From assembly GCF_001704415.2 (NCBI RefSeq), contig NC_030817.1:50267550-50331549 (forward strand): DNA of 64,000 bases, read 5' to 3'. This document shows positions 12,270 to 24,095 of the stretch, in pieces. This DNA comes from Capra hircus (taxonomy: Eukaryota > Chordata > Mammalia > Artiodactyla > Bovidae). The notes beneath the pieces were generated by a model. That model was not told where the DNA came from, did no database searches, and saw nothing but the letters and a program-made list of their open reading frames with translations. Numbering within the stretch: position 1 is the stretch's first letter; each line of letters opens with the position of its first letter. The translations under genes were made by a program, and so were the position numbers.

Positions 12270-12560
12270 ATGACATTAAACTGATTAGAACCAGTCAGGC
12301 CCACGATGGCGGAAGATTTGGCTTCTGGTGGACCTTGAGCCTCATGACACGCTCATTGTCTAAATGACACCTGCAAGTGCCATGACAGTTCTGAGGCCAA
12401 AAAGTGGACGATGGCCCAAATTGTGGAAATCTCTGCCCCTCTCCAAAATATTTGGAATAATCCCAGCATTCATTAGCCAATGGAATCACCCAGCCCATGA
12501 AAGATAACCACTCCATGTTTTGGGGCTCAGGGGTATGTGAGAAGTTTCAAAACATTCTGT
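12270..12560. repeat. Possible old LTR fragment
   Basis: Phrases such as gcccctctccaaaatatttg and cattagccaatggaatcacc resemble an old ERVL-type LTR, but the match is faint. Confidence 0.25.
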
Positions 12561-14147
12561 CACAGCAGTGAGAACCAAGATTTAATGTTTATAGGAGGTC
12601 TTGACTCAGCTACTATAATTTACCTGATGTCTGATCAATTTTTTTTCTTTGTTTTTAAAAACGATTAAAAGATTCCTCATCTCTTGTTTTCTGTATCACT
12701 TCTAGTCTTACCACACAAAAAATCTTCAAAAGAAATAATTGTGAAAAATAAGACTAGTGTGGATGAGATTTCTTATCAGAAAGCTCATTAGAATAATGTG
12801 TGGCCTTTTTGTTACTGAAAATAAAAGGTCCCTTTTGATAATATTAAAATTTTTAAGTCCAAAAAAGGGGTTTCTGACTGTTCATTTCATATCTGAAAGT
12901 GTTATTATTCTATGTAGTATCTTCGAAAGATAAGGAGCTGAGAGGGTGGGGTGGAAGTTAAGTGACCTGATTACATGTCTGAGTCCTGCTGAAGTCTTAG
13001 GACATGTGGGATGCTTGGAAAGAAAACAGACCAATCCCTGAAGTCATTTCTGAAAGCAACTGAGGATGGAACACACCCTATTAAACATTTATTTTGGTAA
13101 CGGGGAAACCGTTAGGTTTTCCCTGGGGCCTCAAGTGTCAGGGCTGATTTCATAGGCTGAAATCATTTCCTTTGACGGAGACCTTTGTCCTGAGTGCCTC
13201 ATTCAGGGATGAGTCTCCTTTCTGTAATATGGAAGCTCAGTTGTTCTTTTTGGACTCACTGAGTCAAGATTATTCAAAAATGTGACTCTCAAACTTCAGA
13301 GCAAAGCTTGGGCAGCCTTCCTTGAACTAAATTTCTGGAGCCTTTGCGCTTATCCATCAGTCAGCTTGCGGTGTGCTCTTAACATTGCCCTTTGACCCTT
13401 TGTCACATATGCATTGATTGAGGGTCATTGAGTACTAAACACTATATAGATTAAGGGGCAGGCCCTCCCTCCAGGAACCCCTGCTCTGTAATGGGGAGGT
13501 AGAGCAGGAAGTGGACAGTCAGTGTGTGTGCTGAGAAGGGCACTGCAGTGTGTGTGTGTGGTTAGGGGAGCACAAGGCAGGAAACCTGGCTGGGGACTCA
13601 GGGAGGGTGAGGTCTGAGCAGAATGGGGGTCACCAGGCAGGCTTACAGAGGCCATGGAGTCCGGAGCCTTTGCAGACCACTGATCTATGGTCTATGCCTG
13701 TCAGGGGCCTGGTCTTCTATGCTGGGTGAAGAAGCTTGTATTATTATCCTGAATTCAAGGGAGGTAACTGTTTGACTACTTAAGCTGAAGTGCAAATGAA
13801 TGGACAGATCTGAAAAGACCACACTGGCGTGTGGACAGGGGGTTGGAGGAAGATAAGAGTGAAGGCTGCAGGACACTTGAGACCGCTGCTGATACGCAGA
13901 TGGGACACACATATGGTCCCAATTAGGGGGCTGGCATGGGGAAGGGAAAGAGCGGCTGAGACACTGGGGGGCAGGGTCAAACAGAAGCAACCGCTGACTG
14001 GGGCAGTGCAGGAGGCGGAGAGAATCTACGATGCTTCCAGGTTGCTGAGAAGGGGTGGGGCTGACTGATGCCCCGTCCCATGGGAAGCCAGGAGTTCATA
14101 GAGAGGATCAAATGGTCCTGGACACATTCTTGCTGTTAGACAATTGG

Positions 14148-14424
14148 AAGGTACTACCCCACTCCAGTACTCTTGCCTGGAGAATCCCATGGATGGAGGA
14201 GCCTGGTGGGCTGCAGTCCATGGGGTCGTTAAGAGTCGGACACGACTGAGCGATTTCCCTTTCACTTTTCACTTTCATGCATTGGAGAAGGAAATGGCAA
14301 CCCACTCCAGTATTCTTGCCTGGAGAATCCCAGGGACGGAGGAGCCTGTTGGGCGCCGTCTATGGGGTCGCACAGAGTCGGACACGACTGATGCAACTGA
14401 CGCGACTTAGCAGCAGCAGCAGCA
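14148..14424 (+). mobile_element. BOV-A2 dimeric SINE
   Basis: Two Bov-A monomers joined by tttcacttttcactttcatg, with an (AGC)n tail at 14411-14424. Confidence 0.9.
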
Positions 14425-14679
14425 CAGCAAGAGTAGGTGTGGTTCTGTGTTGAATCCACCTGGGAAGTTGTTTTTCTTCTGAGAAAAACGTAGAGAAACA
14501 AGTCCAATAAAACGCTGTTTGGTTTGAGAAACCAAACATCCAGAAGGGTGTTAGGAACAGAAAGTTCCCTGAGGACCATCTTTACTGTGTGTTGCCTGGC
14601 TCAGGCCTTGCCCTTTCCTAGCTTGACAGGTGGTGATGGCTCCCTCTGTTTTGGAAGACTCAAGGCACAAGTCATCAGC

Positions 14680-14943
14680 CTGCTGCTGCTGCTGCTAAGT
14701 CGCTTCAGTCGTGTCCGACTCTGCGTGACCCCATAGATGCCAGCCCACCAGGCTCCCCCGTCCCTGGGATTCTCCAGGCAAGAACACTGGAGTGGGTTGC
14801 CATTTCCTTCTCCAGTGCGTGAAAGTGAAGTCACTCAGTCGTGTCCGACTCTTCATGACCCCGTGGACTGCAGCCCACCAGGCTCCTCCACCCATGGGAT
14901 TTTCTAGGCAAGAGTACTGGAGTGGGGTGCCATTGCCTTCTCC
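14680..14943 (-). mobile_element. BOV-A2 dimeric SINE
   Basis: Starts with a (GCT)n run and holds two reverse Bov-A monomers. It is flanked by a perfect 10-bp duplication, agtcatcagc, at 14670-14679 and 14944-14953. Confidence 0.95.
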
Positions 14944-15158
14944 AGTCATCAGCATAGAAGGTGTTTTAGCCAAGACAGGGCAGGGTTCTGAGCAGTGTGT
15001 GCTCATCTGTTCAGGTGAGTGGAATTGCATCCTGGTTGGGGGATTCCCTATTAGAGGCATGCAGATTGCGTGCTGAGGAGTTAGCAGGGTCGGTAAGGTG
15101 GGCAAACATGGACTTGAATAGGACAGGGAACCCTGGTTCCCTCAGATCTGTTAGCTTG

Positions 15159-15812
15159 TTCAGTTCAGTCGCTTAGTCATGCCTGACTTTGCAAACCCAT
15201 TAACTGCAGCACACCAGGCTTTCCTGTCCAGCACCAACTTGCAGAGCTTACTCAAACTCATGTCTGTTCAATGGGTGATGCCATCCAACTGTCTCATCCT
15301 CTGTCATCCCCTTCTCCTGCCTTCAATCTTTTCCAGCATCAGGGTCTTTTCTAATGAGTCAGTTCTTTGCATCAGGTGGCCAAAGTATTGGAGCTTCAGC
15401 CTCAGCTGACATCTGTCCTTTAATGAATATTCAGGACTGATTTCCTTTAGGATTGACTGGTTTGATCTCCTTGCAGTCCAAGGGACTCTCAAGAGTCTTC
15501 TCCAACATCACAGTTAAAAAGCATCAATTTTTTGGTGCTCAGCTTTCTTTATGGTCCAACTCTCACATCCATACATGGCTCCTGGAAAACCCATAGCTTT
15601 GACCAGACGGACCTTTGTTGGCAGAGTAATGTCTCTGCTTTTTAATATGCTGTCTAGGTTGGTCATAGCTTTTCTTGCAAGGAGCAAGTGTCTTTTAATT
15701 TCATGGCTGCAATCACCATCTGCAGTGATTTTGGAGCCCAAGAAAATAAAATAAAGTCTGTCACTGTTTCCATTGTTTCCCCATCTATTTGCCATTAAGT
15801 GATGGGACTGGA
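15159..15812 (-). mobile_element. BovB (RTE) LINE 3' fragment
   Basis: Reverse strand of the BovB 3' third: ttcagttcagtcgcttag, ccatacatggctcctgga and ccatctatttgccattaagt. Flanked by a 9-bp duplication gttagcttg (15150-15158 and 15813-15821). 5'-truncated. Confidence 0.95.
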
Positions 15813-16134
15813 GTTAGCTTGCTGTATGTCTGAATTACTGAAACTCATCATCCTTTCCCATTTTACTAGGTTGATAGGGAGATTAAATGTGAGCCTAGGC
15901 AGGGTGCCCCTAAAGAGCTCCTGACCCATGCATGGTAGCCACTCGGTAAGCTGTAGATTCTTTTGCTTAGTTAAGGTGGGAGCTGCTTATATCACCATTG
16001 GATGGGAATCTTGGCTTTCTGCTTGTGACCTAAATGATGCTTGGATCCCTGAAGAGACAGCTGTCTTCTTTCTCCTCTTCTACTCCCTGCAGCTGGTTTG
16101 GCCAATAGTTGAAGGAGGACTTTGGGAGCCTTCC

Positions 16135-16341
16135 CATCACTTTTTTGTTTCCTATTTTGGCTGTGCAGGCTCTTGGTTGTGGTGCACGGACTTCTCTAGT
16201 TGCATAGCATGGGCTCAGTGGTTGTGACGCAAGGGCTTAGTTGCTCCATGGAATGTGGAGTCTTAGTTCCCCGATCAGGAATCAAACCTATGTCCTCTGC
16301 ACTGTGAGATGGATTCTTTAACCACAACCAGGGAAGTCCCC
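16135..16341 (-). mobile_element. CHR-type SINE
   Basis: Reverse CHR landmarks: ttttggctgtgcaggctctt, ggagtcttagttccccgatc, and the tRNA-derived head complement ending cagggaagtccc. Confidence 0.85.
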
Positions 16342-17034
16342 ATTTTTTCTTTCTAGGCAGACATTTCTGTGTGTACATGGTGCCAACATATGTGTGTATG
16401 TGTGTGAATGTTGGGGCAGGTGGGGGAGTGAATGTGAGGCTCAGTAATAATAATTGAAAGAGAGGAAGAAATAAATCTGATCTAAATATATCTGTTGCTC
16501 TATTATTTGTTAAAAACCTGTAAATAGTCTTGTTAACTACTGGAGAAACTAAATAGAACTTAGCAAAACTGCTTTTCCCAAGTATTAAACCTTTGCTCCC
16601 CAATTTTATCTTGTTGTATGTGGGTGCTCTTCAATTCTTGCATTTAACATGATGCACTTGTGTGGCTTGCTTTTTCTCTTTTGCTAAAAAGACAAAATGC
16701 AGCCCTTTTCTTAGCAAAGTTTATTGCGTTTGAGCCTTCTCAGATTCAGAGGAGAAAATGAGATTTAATTAAAAGTGACAGGATAACATATTGGTGGACC
16801 TTATATTTTAAGTCTGAAAATAACCTGTGGCAGCTTAGAGAACACAAAGACCACATTAAAAAACCCAATTTTTGAAGTTCACTGAAATTTATACCATACT
16901 GAATGGTGCTATTGGCAGTGTTCTTCTCAATATCAAAATATTACAGAAGAGTGTCATGAGTAGGGACTCCGTCTATAGACACAGACACTTGTCTGACCAG
17001 AGCCAGTTTCTGAGTCTTCATGAGAATTTGAGTC

Positions 17035-17640
17035 CATCTTCTTTCTACCAGAATTGGGAGTCATCCTGAGCTGTCTGGAGGCTCTCTTCATCCTCTCGAG
17101 GACTTGCTCACGGCTGGCTCAGCATTCATTCATGGATTCCTTGATTTCACCCACTGCACTCCCAGTGGCCAGCCCAAACCAGATCTGCTCATACTTCCGT
17201 GTAAGGAGCTTCCAGTTCGGCAGTTCTGACATTTCTGCTGTCTCTTCTGCTCCCGCTGGTTTTCTTCACTTTCCTCTTCAATATGGATACTTGCACTGGG
17301 CCTTGGCTCAGCCTCTATACACAGTTTCTTAGTATCTTGTAATGACTCCCTGAGAGCCTCCTGGTGCTTTTCTGCCTCTTCCTGAGTATTGAAAGGATAG
17401 ATATTGTCAACCATGAATTTGCAGTGCTTCTTGGAAAATTCCACAAAGGCTCATGTTTTCTGTATTTTTTGTCCATTGTCCAAAAGCATTTACAGCTTTT
17501 AATGTGGCATCCCGGGTTTCCTTTGGGGCAGGCTAGAGTTAGTTGATTTCCTTCCTCTGCTGGGTGGGCAACCAGCAAACTTTGATTTGGAGTTGGTGTT
17601 GGGATGAGTCTGGTGTCAGGGCTGTGTCTGGGGTGACTCA
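17035..17640 (-). pseudogene. Unidentified processed-pseudogene-like fragment
   Basis: Reading the minus strand gives protein-like, charged sequence that moves between frames. One frame covers NTQEEAEKHQEALRESLQDT and IHIEEESEENQREQKRQQK; another takes over with WKLLTRKYEQIWFGLATGSA, has an in-frame TGA near 17119, and continues REQVLERMKRASRQL. At least two frameshifts and a stop rule out an active gene. There are no introns, which fits a retrocopy, but no clear poly(A) or target duplication was found, and I do not recognise the parent gene. Confidence 0.55.
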
Positions 17641-18248
17641 TTCACTTCCGGTCCAGGCTGGAGTCCCTCAGGCCGTGGGGAGCAACCAGGAGGCCAAAGC
17701 ACCTCCCCACCACCACTCCAACTTCGGGCAGGAGTGGCTGCACCCAGTCAGCGGGCTTATTCTCAAGTCCATTCTGTACATATGAAAACCCAGGATACGA
17801 TCTGGAGAAAACCTTGTTCTCTGGTTTTCTGGTATTTTTTTCCCTCTTACAGAGTGTGCTGTTCTCACCTTAGTGCTTCCTGTCCCTGGGATGACTGTCT
17901 GATGTTTTCTCTAATATGTAAATAGATGACTGTTAGTAAATAGAGGGAGTCGTCCACTCTCAGATTTGGAAGAGGCCCCCTTGTTGATTGACCCTGGAAC
18001 CTTTCAAACCCGACTGTGAACTGGCAGCCCTGCCCTCTTTACATTCCTCCACTGAGACAGTGCTGCTCACCTTCAAGCATTGCTGTTAGAAAACTGTTCC
18101 TCCCTGCCTTTGAATTGGAATGTGTCCCTGGCACATCTACTCACTGTTCCTTGTTCTAACCTTTGGAGTCACACACAACAAGCTTAATCCCCTTTTCACA
18201 TGACAGCCCTTCTGGTATTTACATTTGGTGACAGTTTATCCTGTTTGT

Positions 18249-19777
18249 TTTATCCCAAAGAAGTGAAGTCGCTCAGTTGTGTCTGACTCTTTGCGACCCC
18301 ATGGACTGTAGCCCACCACGCTCCTCTGTCCATGGGATTTTCCAGGAAAGAGTACTAGAGTGGGTTGCCATTTCCTTCTCCAGAGGATCTTCCCAACCCA
18401 GGGACTGAACCCAGGTCTCCCACATTGTAAGCAAGACGCTTTACCGTCTGAGCCACCAGGGAAGTCCAGGCAATGCCAAAGAATGCTCAAACTACTGCAC
18501 AGTTGCACTCATCTCACACGCTAGTAAGGTAATGCTCAAAATTCTCCAAGCCAGGCTTCAGCAATACCTAAACCATGAACTTCCAGATGTTCAAGCTGGT
18601 TTTACAAAAGGCAGAGGAACCAGAGATCAAATTACCAACATCCACTGGATCATCGAAAAAGCAAGAGAGTTCCAGAAAAACATCTATTTCTGCTTTATTG
18701 ACTATGCCAAAGCCTTTGACTGTGTGGATCACAATCAACTGTGAAAAATTCTGAAAGAGATGGGAATACCAGACCACTTGACTTGCCCCTTAAGAAACCT
18801 ATATGCAGGTCAGGAAGCAACAGTTAGAACTGGGCATGGACCAACAGACTGGTTCCAAATAGGAAAAGGAGTACATCAAGGCTGTATATTGTCACCCTAC
18901 TTATTTAACTTCTATGCAGAAGAGAAATCATCATGATAAATGCTGGGCTGGGAGAAGAACAAGCTGGAATCAAGACTGCTGGGAGAAATATCAATAACCT
19001 CAGATATGCAGATGACACCACCCTTATGGCAGAAAGTGAAGAGGAACTAAAAAGCCTCTTGATGAAAATGAAAGAGGAGAGTGAAAAAGTTGGCTTAAAG
19101 CTTAACATTCAGCATGGCATCTGGTCCCATCACTTCATGGGAAATAGATGGGGAAACAGTGGAAACAGTGTCAGACTTTATTTTTTTGGGCTCCAGAATC
19201 ACTGCAGATGGTGACTGCAGCCATGAAATTAAAAGACACTTACTCCTTGGAAGGAAAGTTATGACCAACCTAGACAGTATATTCAAAAGCAGAGATATTA
19301 CTTTGTCAACAAAGGTCCGTCTAGTCAAGGCTATGGTTTTTCCAGTAGTCATGTATGGATTTGAGAGTTGGACTATGAAGAAAGCTGAGCACTGAAGAAT
19401 TGATGCTTTTGAACTGTGGTGTTGGAGAAGACTCTTGAGAGTCTCTTGGACTGCAGGGAGATCCAACCAGTCCATTCTGAAGGAGATCAGTCCTGTATGT
19501 TCTTTGGAAGGAATGATGCTAAAGCTGAAACTCCAGTACTTTGGCCATCTCGTGGAAGAGTTGACTCATGGGCAAAGACTTTGATGCTGGGAGGAATTGT
19601 GGGGCAGGAAGAAAAGGGGATGACAGACGATGGGATGGCTGGATGGCATCACCGACTCGATGGACGTGAGTCTGAGTGAACTCCGGGAGTTGGTGATGGA
19701 CAGCGAGGCCTGGCGTGCTGCAATTCATGGGGTCTCAAAGAGTCGGACACGACTGAGCGACTTGAACTGAACTGAAC
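18249..19777 (+). mobile_element. 5'-truncated BovB LINE with a nested Bov-tA
   Basis: Starts at the BovB reverse-transcriptase region (aggcaatgccaaagaatgct at 18470, preceded by a few BovB-like bases before the SINE) and runs to the 3' end. The whole unit is flanked by a perfect 12-bp duplication, tatcctgtttgt, at 18237-18248 and 19778-19789. The RT motif YADD is intact near 19005-19016, but a TGA replaces a Trp codon near 18742 and a deletion breaks the frame near 19113, so the copy is dead. Confidence 0.9.
18260..18469 (-). mobile_element. Bov-tA SINE inside the BovB copy
   Basis: Reverse Bov-A body and tRNA head ending tgagccaccagggaagtcc. It lies between two parts of the BovB, so it is probably the later arrival; no clear duplication of its own was seen. 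Confidence 0.85.
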
Positions 19778-20554
19778 TATCCTGTTTGTAGCACCCCTTC
19801 TCCTGTACCTGGTGCCTTCTCCTGGGTTCTTGTTCCTGAAGTTACCCTGGCTAAACTTTCCTGACACTAGGCTCCTGCTGATCATCCCAAGCAGAGGGAG
19901 CTCCCAGGCTCACCAGGGAGGGAGATATGATGGCACCACTTAGCCAGGTTCGTTTGGCTGTGGTCGCTGCTGGGTAGGTGGCACGTTTGTCCTCAGGACT
20001 CGCTGCATGTTGCCCTGAGACTGTGTGCTTGGATGAAAAGACACATTTCTGCAGTAGTTGGGGAAGTTGTTCTTAGTTTCAGGGGTGAAATGATCCCCAG
20101 GTCTTTTTTTTTTTTTAAACAAGGTTTGCTTCTGTGCTTCACCCACCCTTCAGTCAAATAGTTGGTTTCTTAAGGGCCTTCAGTTCTCCTTGTTAAACTT
20201 GATTTGTTAGGCTTGACCCTTCGGTCCAGTCTGCTGACCTACTCAGCTCCTTAAGTTTCCCAGAGATTGTCTGTGCTTCCTGGGTGCCTGTGGTTTGGGA
20301 TCCAGGCTTTAAAGTGAGAGAGACATGGGTGTAAATTTCACGTCCACCACCTGCTCCTTGTGTGGTTTGGGGCAAGAGCTAAGTGAATCTTCTGAGGCAA
20401 CTGGCAGAGCAGATGAGTGGTGTCTCAAGAAATTCAAGGACAAGAGGCAGCAGGTCAGGAAAGCAGAACTGGGGAAGCTGGGGGAAAACATATCCTCTCA
20501 TCCCCGCTGTTCTCTGAAGGGTACCCCCCCACCCGTCCCCTCACTGCGTGGCGT

Positions 20555-20645
20555 GTAGGATCTTACTCCTCGACCAGGGATCGAACCCACTTCCCCTGCA
20601 TTGGAAGGCAGAATCTTAACCATGGGACCTCCAAGGAAGTCCCAT
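20555..20645 (-). mobile_element. CHR-type SINE, head part
   Basis: gatcttactcctcgaccagg, gcattggaaggcagaatctt and ccaaggaagtccc are the reverse head of a CHR SINE. Confidence 0.75.
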
Positions 20646-20711
20646 CCCTGTTTTTCTCTGAATATTAATTTTTTTTGGGGGGGGGGCCTGACTTTCCCTG
20701 CCCATTTAGGT

Positions 20712-21105
20712 GGTAGGCGGAATAGTGCCTCCCCTGCCCCCAAGGTGTCTGGACTCTAATTTGGGAACCTGTGCATGTATCACCTTACATGGAGAAGGGA
20801 GTGTGACTAAATTAAGGAAGCTCAGGAGAGGGTCCTTATAGGGGAAAGAGGAAGAAGGAGAGTAGGAATCAGAGGATGGGAAAGATGGGAACAAAGTCAG
20901 AAGATGCTGTGTTGCTTGCTTTAAAGATGAAGGAAGGGGCCGAGAGCTAAGACCTGCAGGCAGCTTCCAGCTGGAAAAGCCAAGGGAAGGGATTTTTCCA
21001 CTGAAGCCTCCAGAAGGAATGCAGCCCTGTTGAGACCTTGAATTTAGCCTTGTGAGATTTAACCTCCATTACAGTGAAAATAAATGTGTGCTGAAGCCAG
21101 TAAGT
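20712..21105 (+). mobile_element. MLT1-type MaLR LTR
   Basis: gcggaatagtgcctcccctg, catggagaagggagtgtgac, gagggtccttata and gcctccagaaggaatgcagc, ending gtgctgaagccagtaagtt, follow the MLT1 LTR layout. Solitary and diverged; no internal region. Confidence 0.7.
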
Positions 21106-21624
21106 TCCACATGCCTCCTTGACTTCACGTCTTCCCAAGACCACCCACTCTCTTGTAGTAATGAGCTCCCCATTGCCTCTGGAGCCCCACTCTGGAGGCC
21201 TTCCCACTTCCTTCATCTGTTGTCTGTCTCAGGGCCCAGCACAGACCCTTGGTGGGTTGGGGTCTTGGATATGTCTTTGACAGTAAAGCTCCCAAGAGAA
21301 ACCTGATGGTGCCTTTCAGAAATCCAGCCATGTGACTGTAGTTCTGTGACCTCGTAGCTTTGGCAGCCCTGCCAGAAAAGGAATAAGGCCAGTGTCCAGT
21401 GTCTGAGCAGGCTTAAAGGTGGCTTTCTTTGTGTCCTAAGTGTTCTTTCACCATGCTTGGAATCTGCTCTAGAGCCCCTGTGTGGCAAATCTACTTTGGT
21501 TCAGAGGTTGAACTATTGCTATGTTTTTATACTTGTTAAATACCAGAGGTTGGATTAAAAAAGAAATCCACAGATATACGGTTTTGATGCCTTCTATTGT
21601 ATTAATCTGTGTGTGTATGTACGT

Positions 21625-21830
21625 ATGTTAGTAGCTCAGTTGTGTCCAACTCTTTGCGACCCCATGAACTGTAGCCCTCCAGACTCCTCTGTCCATGAAA
21701 TTCTCCAAGCAAGAATACTGGAGTGGGTAGCCATTCCCTTTTCCAGGGGATCTTCTCAACCCAGGGATCAAACCCAAGTCTCCCACATTGCGGGCAGATT
21801 GTTTACCATCTGAGCCACCAGAGAAGCACC
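21625..21830 (-). mobile_element. Bov-tA SINE
   Basis: Reverse Bov-A body (tcagttgtgtccaactcttt) and tRNA head (ccatctgagccaccagagaa). Confidence 0.93.
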
Positions 21831-22429
21831 TACTGTTTTATACTGCAGATGAATAAGTGCTTCCATATTCATGGTCTCAGTGAAGCCCCTTGGTGGCCCC
21901 GTGGATTGGCCAATTTCTTTTCAGTTTAAGCTTTTTGTATGTGTGTGAGTGAGGGTGGGAGTGATGACATCCAGACTCTTGACAACGGCTGGGAATCCAC
22001 CATCCCTTTTGATGGTCAGAATCTGGGGTGGCGACATGCCCAGTCTCTCTGCATATGTGGGCAGAAGATGTTTCTGGTTCCTTTTCCCAAGGCTATTGGA
22101 ACCACAGCCTACCACTCCTTTATAGTTGTGAAAAACAGTCTCATTTTGCCCTTAGAATTAATTCTGCCCCCTCTCCTCACTGAAGCCAGCATCCTCACCT
22201 GACTTACTCTGTCCTTGCTTCTTTGCATGACCTCCTTGCATAACCAGCTGGCCCTCCGCAGGTGGTCTCCAACCAGGGAATCAGATGGTTTGCTAGCAAT
22301 TAGTTGACTGTTTGGAACTAGAAGGCATCTTCCTGGGGATTCACTGTTATAAATGGTGCCTAGATTCTAGGCCCTATCTGACATCTGTTGTTCCTGTTAG
22401 GTGGCTAAACTCTGGAGTAATAAAGAGAA

Positions 22430-22648
22430 GGGGCTTTGGAGTTCAACAGGCCTGGATGGCTTGTTACTCTGTCACAGCTGCCTGGGTGACTTTGGGCAGG
22501 TGACTTAACCCCTCTGAGCCTCAGTTGCCTCACCTGCAAAAGAGTGATAAGAAATAAGTACCTGGCAGAGTTGCTGAATAATGTCTGAAAAGGGTTTAAC
22601 ATAGTAGTTGGCACTTCGTAAATTCCCAATGATTGCTTGGTATTATTT
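22430..22648 (+). mobile_element. MIR SINE interrupted by a Bov-tA
   Basis: gtgactttgggcaggtgact, tgagcctcagttgcctcacc and ttggcacttcgtaaattccc are forward MIR. The terminal tattatttattac continues after the SINE at 22864. Confidence 0.8.
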
Positions 22649-22863
22649 GCTATGCTAAGTCACTTCAATCATGTCTGACTCTTTGCAACCCCATGGGCTG
22701 TAGCACACCAGGCTCCTCTGTCCATGGGATTCTCCAGGCAAGAATCCTGGAGTGAGTTGCCATTTCCTTCTCCTCATTTCCAATTCAGGGATTGAACTTG
22801 CGTCTCTTACATCTCCTGCATTGGCAGGTGAGTTATTTACCACTAGTACCATCTGGGAAGCCC
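22649..22863 (-). mobile_element. Bov-tA SINE
   Basis: Reverse Bov-tA inserted in the MIR tail, with an 11-bp duplication tggtattattt at 22638-22648 and 22864-22874. Confidence 0.93.
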
Positions 22864-23004
22864 TGGTATTATTTATTACTGTACTACTAATTATGTATCT
22901 GGTTTGTTTAGTAGCGCCAGACTCTTCATTATTATTTATATCACCATTTCTATGGGTAAACTGACTCCCAGGTCAAACTCTGTACTAGTCACTTGGGATT
23001 TTTT

Positions 23005-23300
23005 TCTTTATTTTTTGAGATTAATTTTATTGGAGCATAGTTGCTTGGAGAAAGAAATGGCAACCCACTCCAGTTATTCTTGCCTAGAGAATCCCATGGA
23101 CAGAGGAGCCTGGTGGGCTACCGTCCACAGTGTTGCACAGAGTCAGACACGACTGAAGTGGTTTAGCATGCAAGCATGCATGCATAGTTGCTTTATGATG
23201 TTAGTTTCTACTGCATGGCAAAATGAATTAGCTGTACATACCACAGTGTATTAGGTTGAGTTTCCTGTGCTCTTTAGTAAGTTCTCATTAGTTATCTACT
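23005..23300 (-). mobile_element. L1 3' end split by a Bov-A insertion
   Basis: Left piece gattaattttattggagcatag and right piece ctttatgatgttagtttctac join into one reverse L1 3' end once the SINE is removed. Confidence 0.75.
23047..23181 (+). mobile_element. Bov-A SINE inserted in L1
   Basis: Bov-A monomer without tRNA head, flanked by a perfect 12-bp duplication gcatagttgctt (23035-23046 and 23182-23193). Confidence 0.93.
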
Positions 23301-23317
23301 TTATTGTTTGTTTGTTT

Positions 23318-23478
23318 TTAGTCACTAAGTTGTTTCTGATCCTTTTGTGATCCCATGGACTGTAACCCGCCAGGCTCCTCTGTCCAGGCAAGAATACTGG
23401 AGTGGGTTGCCATTTCCTTCTCCAGCCTGGGGCATTGGCAGTTGGATTCTTTACCACTGAGCCAATGGGGAATCCCTA
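23318..23478 (-). mobile_element. Bov-tA SINE, internally shortened
   Basis: Reverse Bov-A body and head; the head is missing part of the middle (ccagcctggggcattggcag joins body to head). Confidence 0.85.
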
Positions 23479-23608
23479 TCTGTTTTATACATAGTATCAA
23501 TAGTATGTATGTGTCAATCCCAATCTCCCAGTCATTTGGAATTAATATATCCTCTTTTCCTTCTGAAGGTCTCAGATTGCTTGGGGGAGGGGTGGAGAGG
23601 GACGGTTT

Positions 23609-23632
23609 CATCCATCCATCCATCCATTCATT
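23609..23632. repeat. (ATCC)n microsatellite
   Basis: Five tandem catc units plus a degenerate copy. Confidence 0.85.
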
Positions 23633-23717
23633 TAATTCATAAACAGTTGCGCTATGTTAGGCATGCTGTGGAGCCCTGGGGCAAAATGATGAGAAAGCCA
23701 ACAGAGTTCCTGTTCCC

Positions 23718-23930
23718 ATGGATCTTCCCTGGTGGCTCAGACGGTAAAGCGTCTGTCTACAATTTGGGAGACCCAGGTTCCATCCCTGGGTTGGGAAGAT
23801 CCCCTGGAGAAGGAAATGGTAATCCACTCCAGGACTATTGCCTGGAAAATCCCATGGACAGAGGAGCCTGGTGGGCTACAGCCCATGGGGTCGCAAAGAG
23901 TCGGATACGACTGAGCAACTTCACTTCACT
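23718..23930 (+). mobile_element. Bov-tA SINE
   Basis: Near-consensus head and body; the tail is cttcacttcacttct. Confidence 0.95.
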
Positions 23931-24095
23931 TCTCATGATCTTACAGTCTGATAGGGGAGACAGACATTAATTAAATTTTTTTAAAAAATTGTAGAAATGT
24001 GGAGGTGGAGCTGCTGTGAAAGAACAGTACCTGGGAGGGTCTCAGGGGCATTTCCCGGGTGTCTGGTAGGTCTGTGGGTTGGGTTGATGTCCTTG

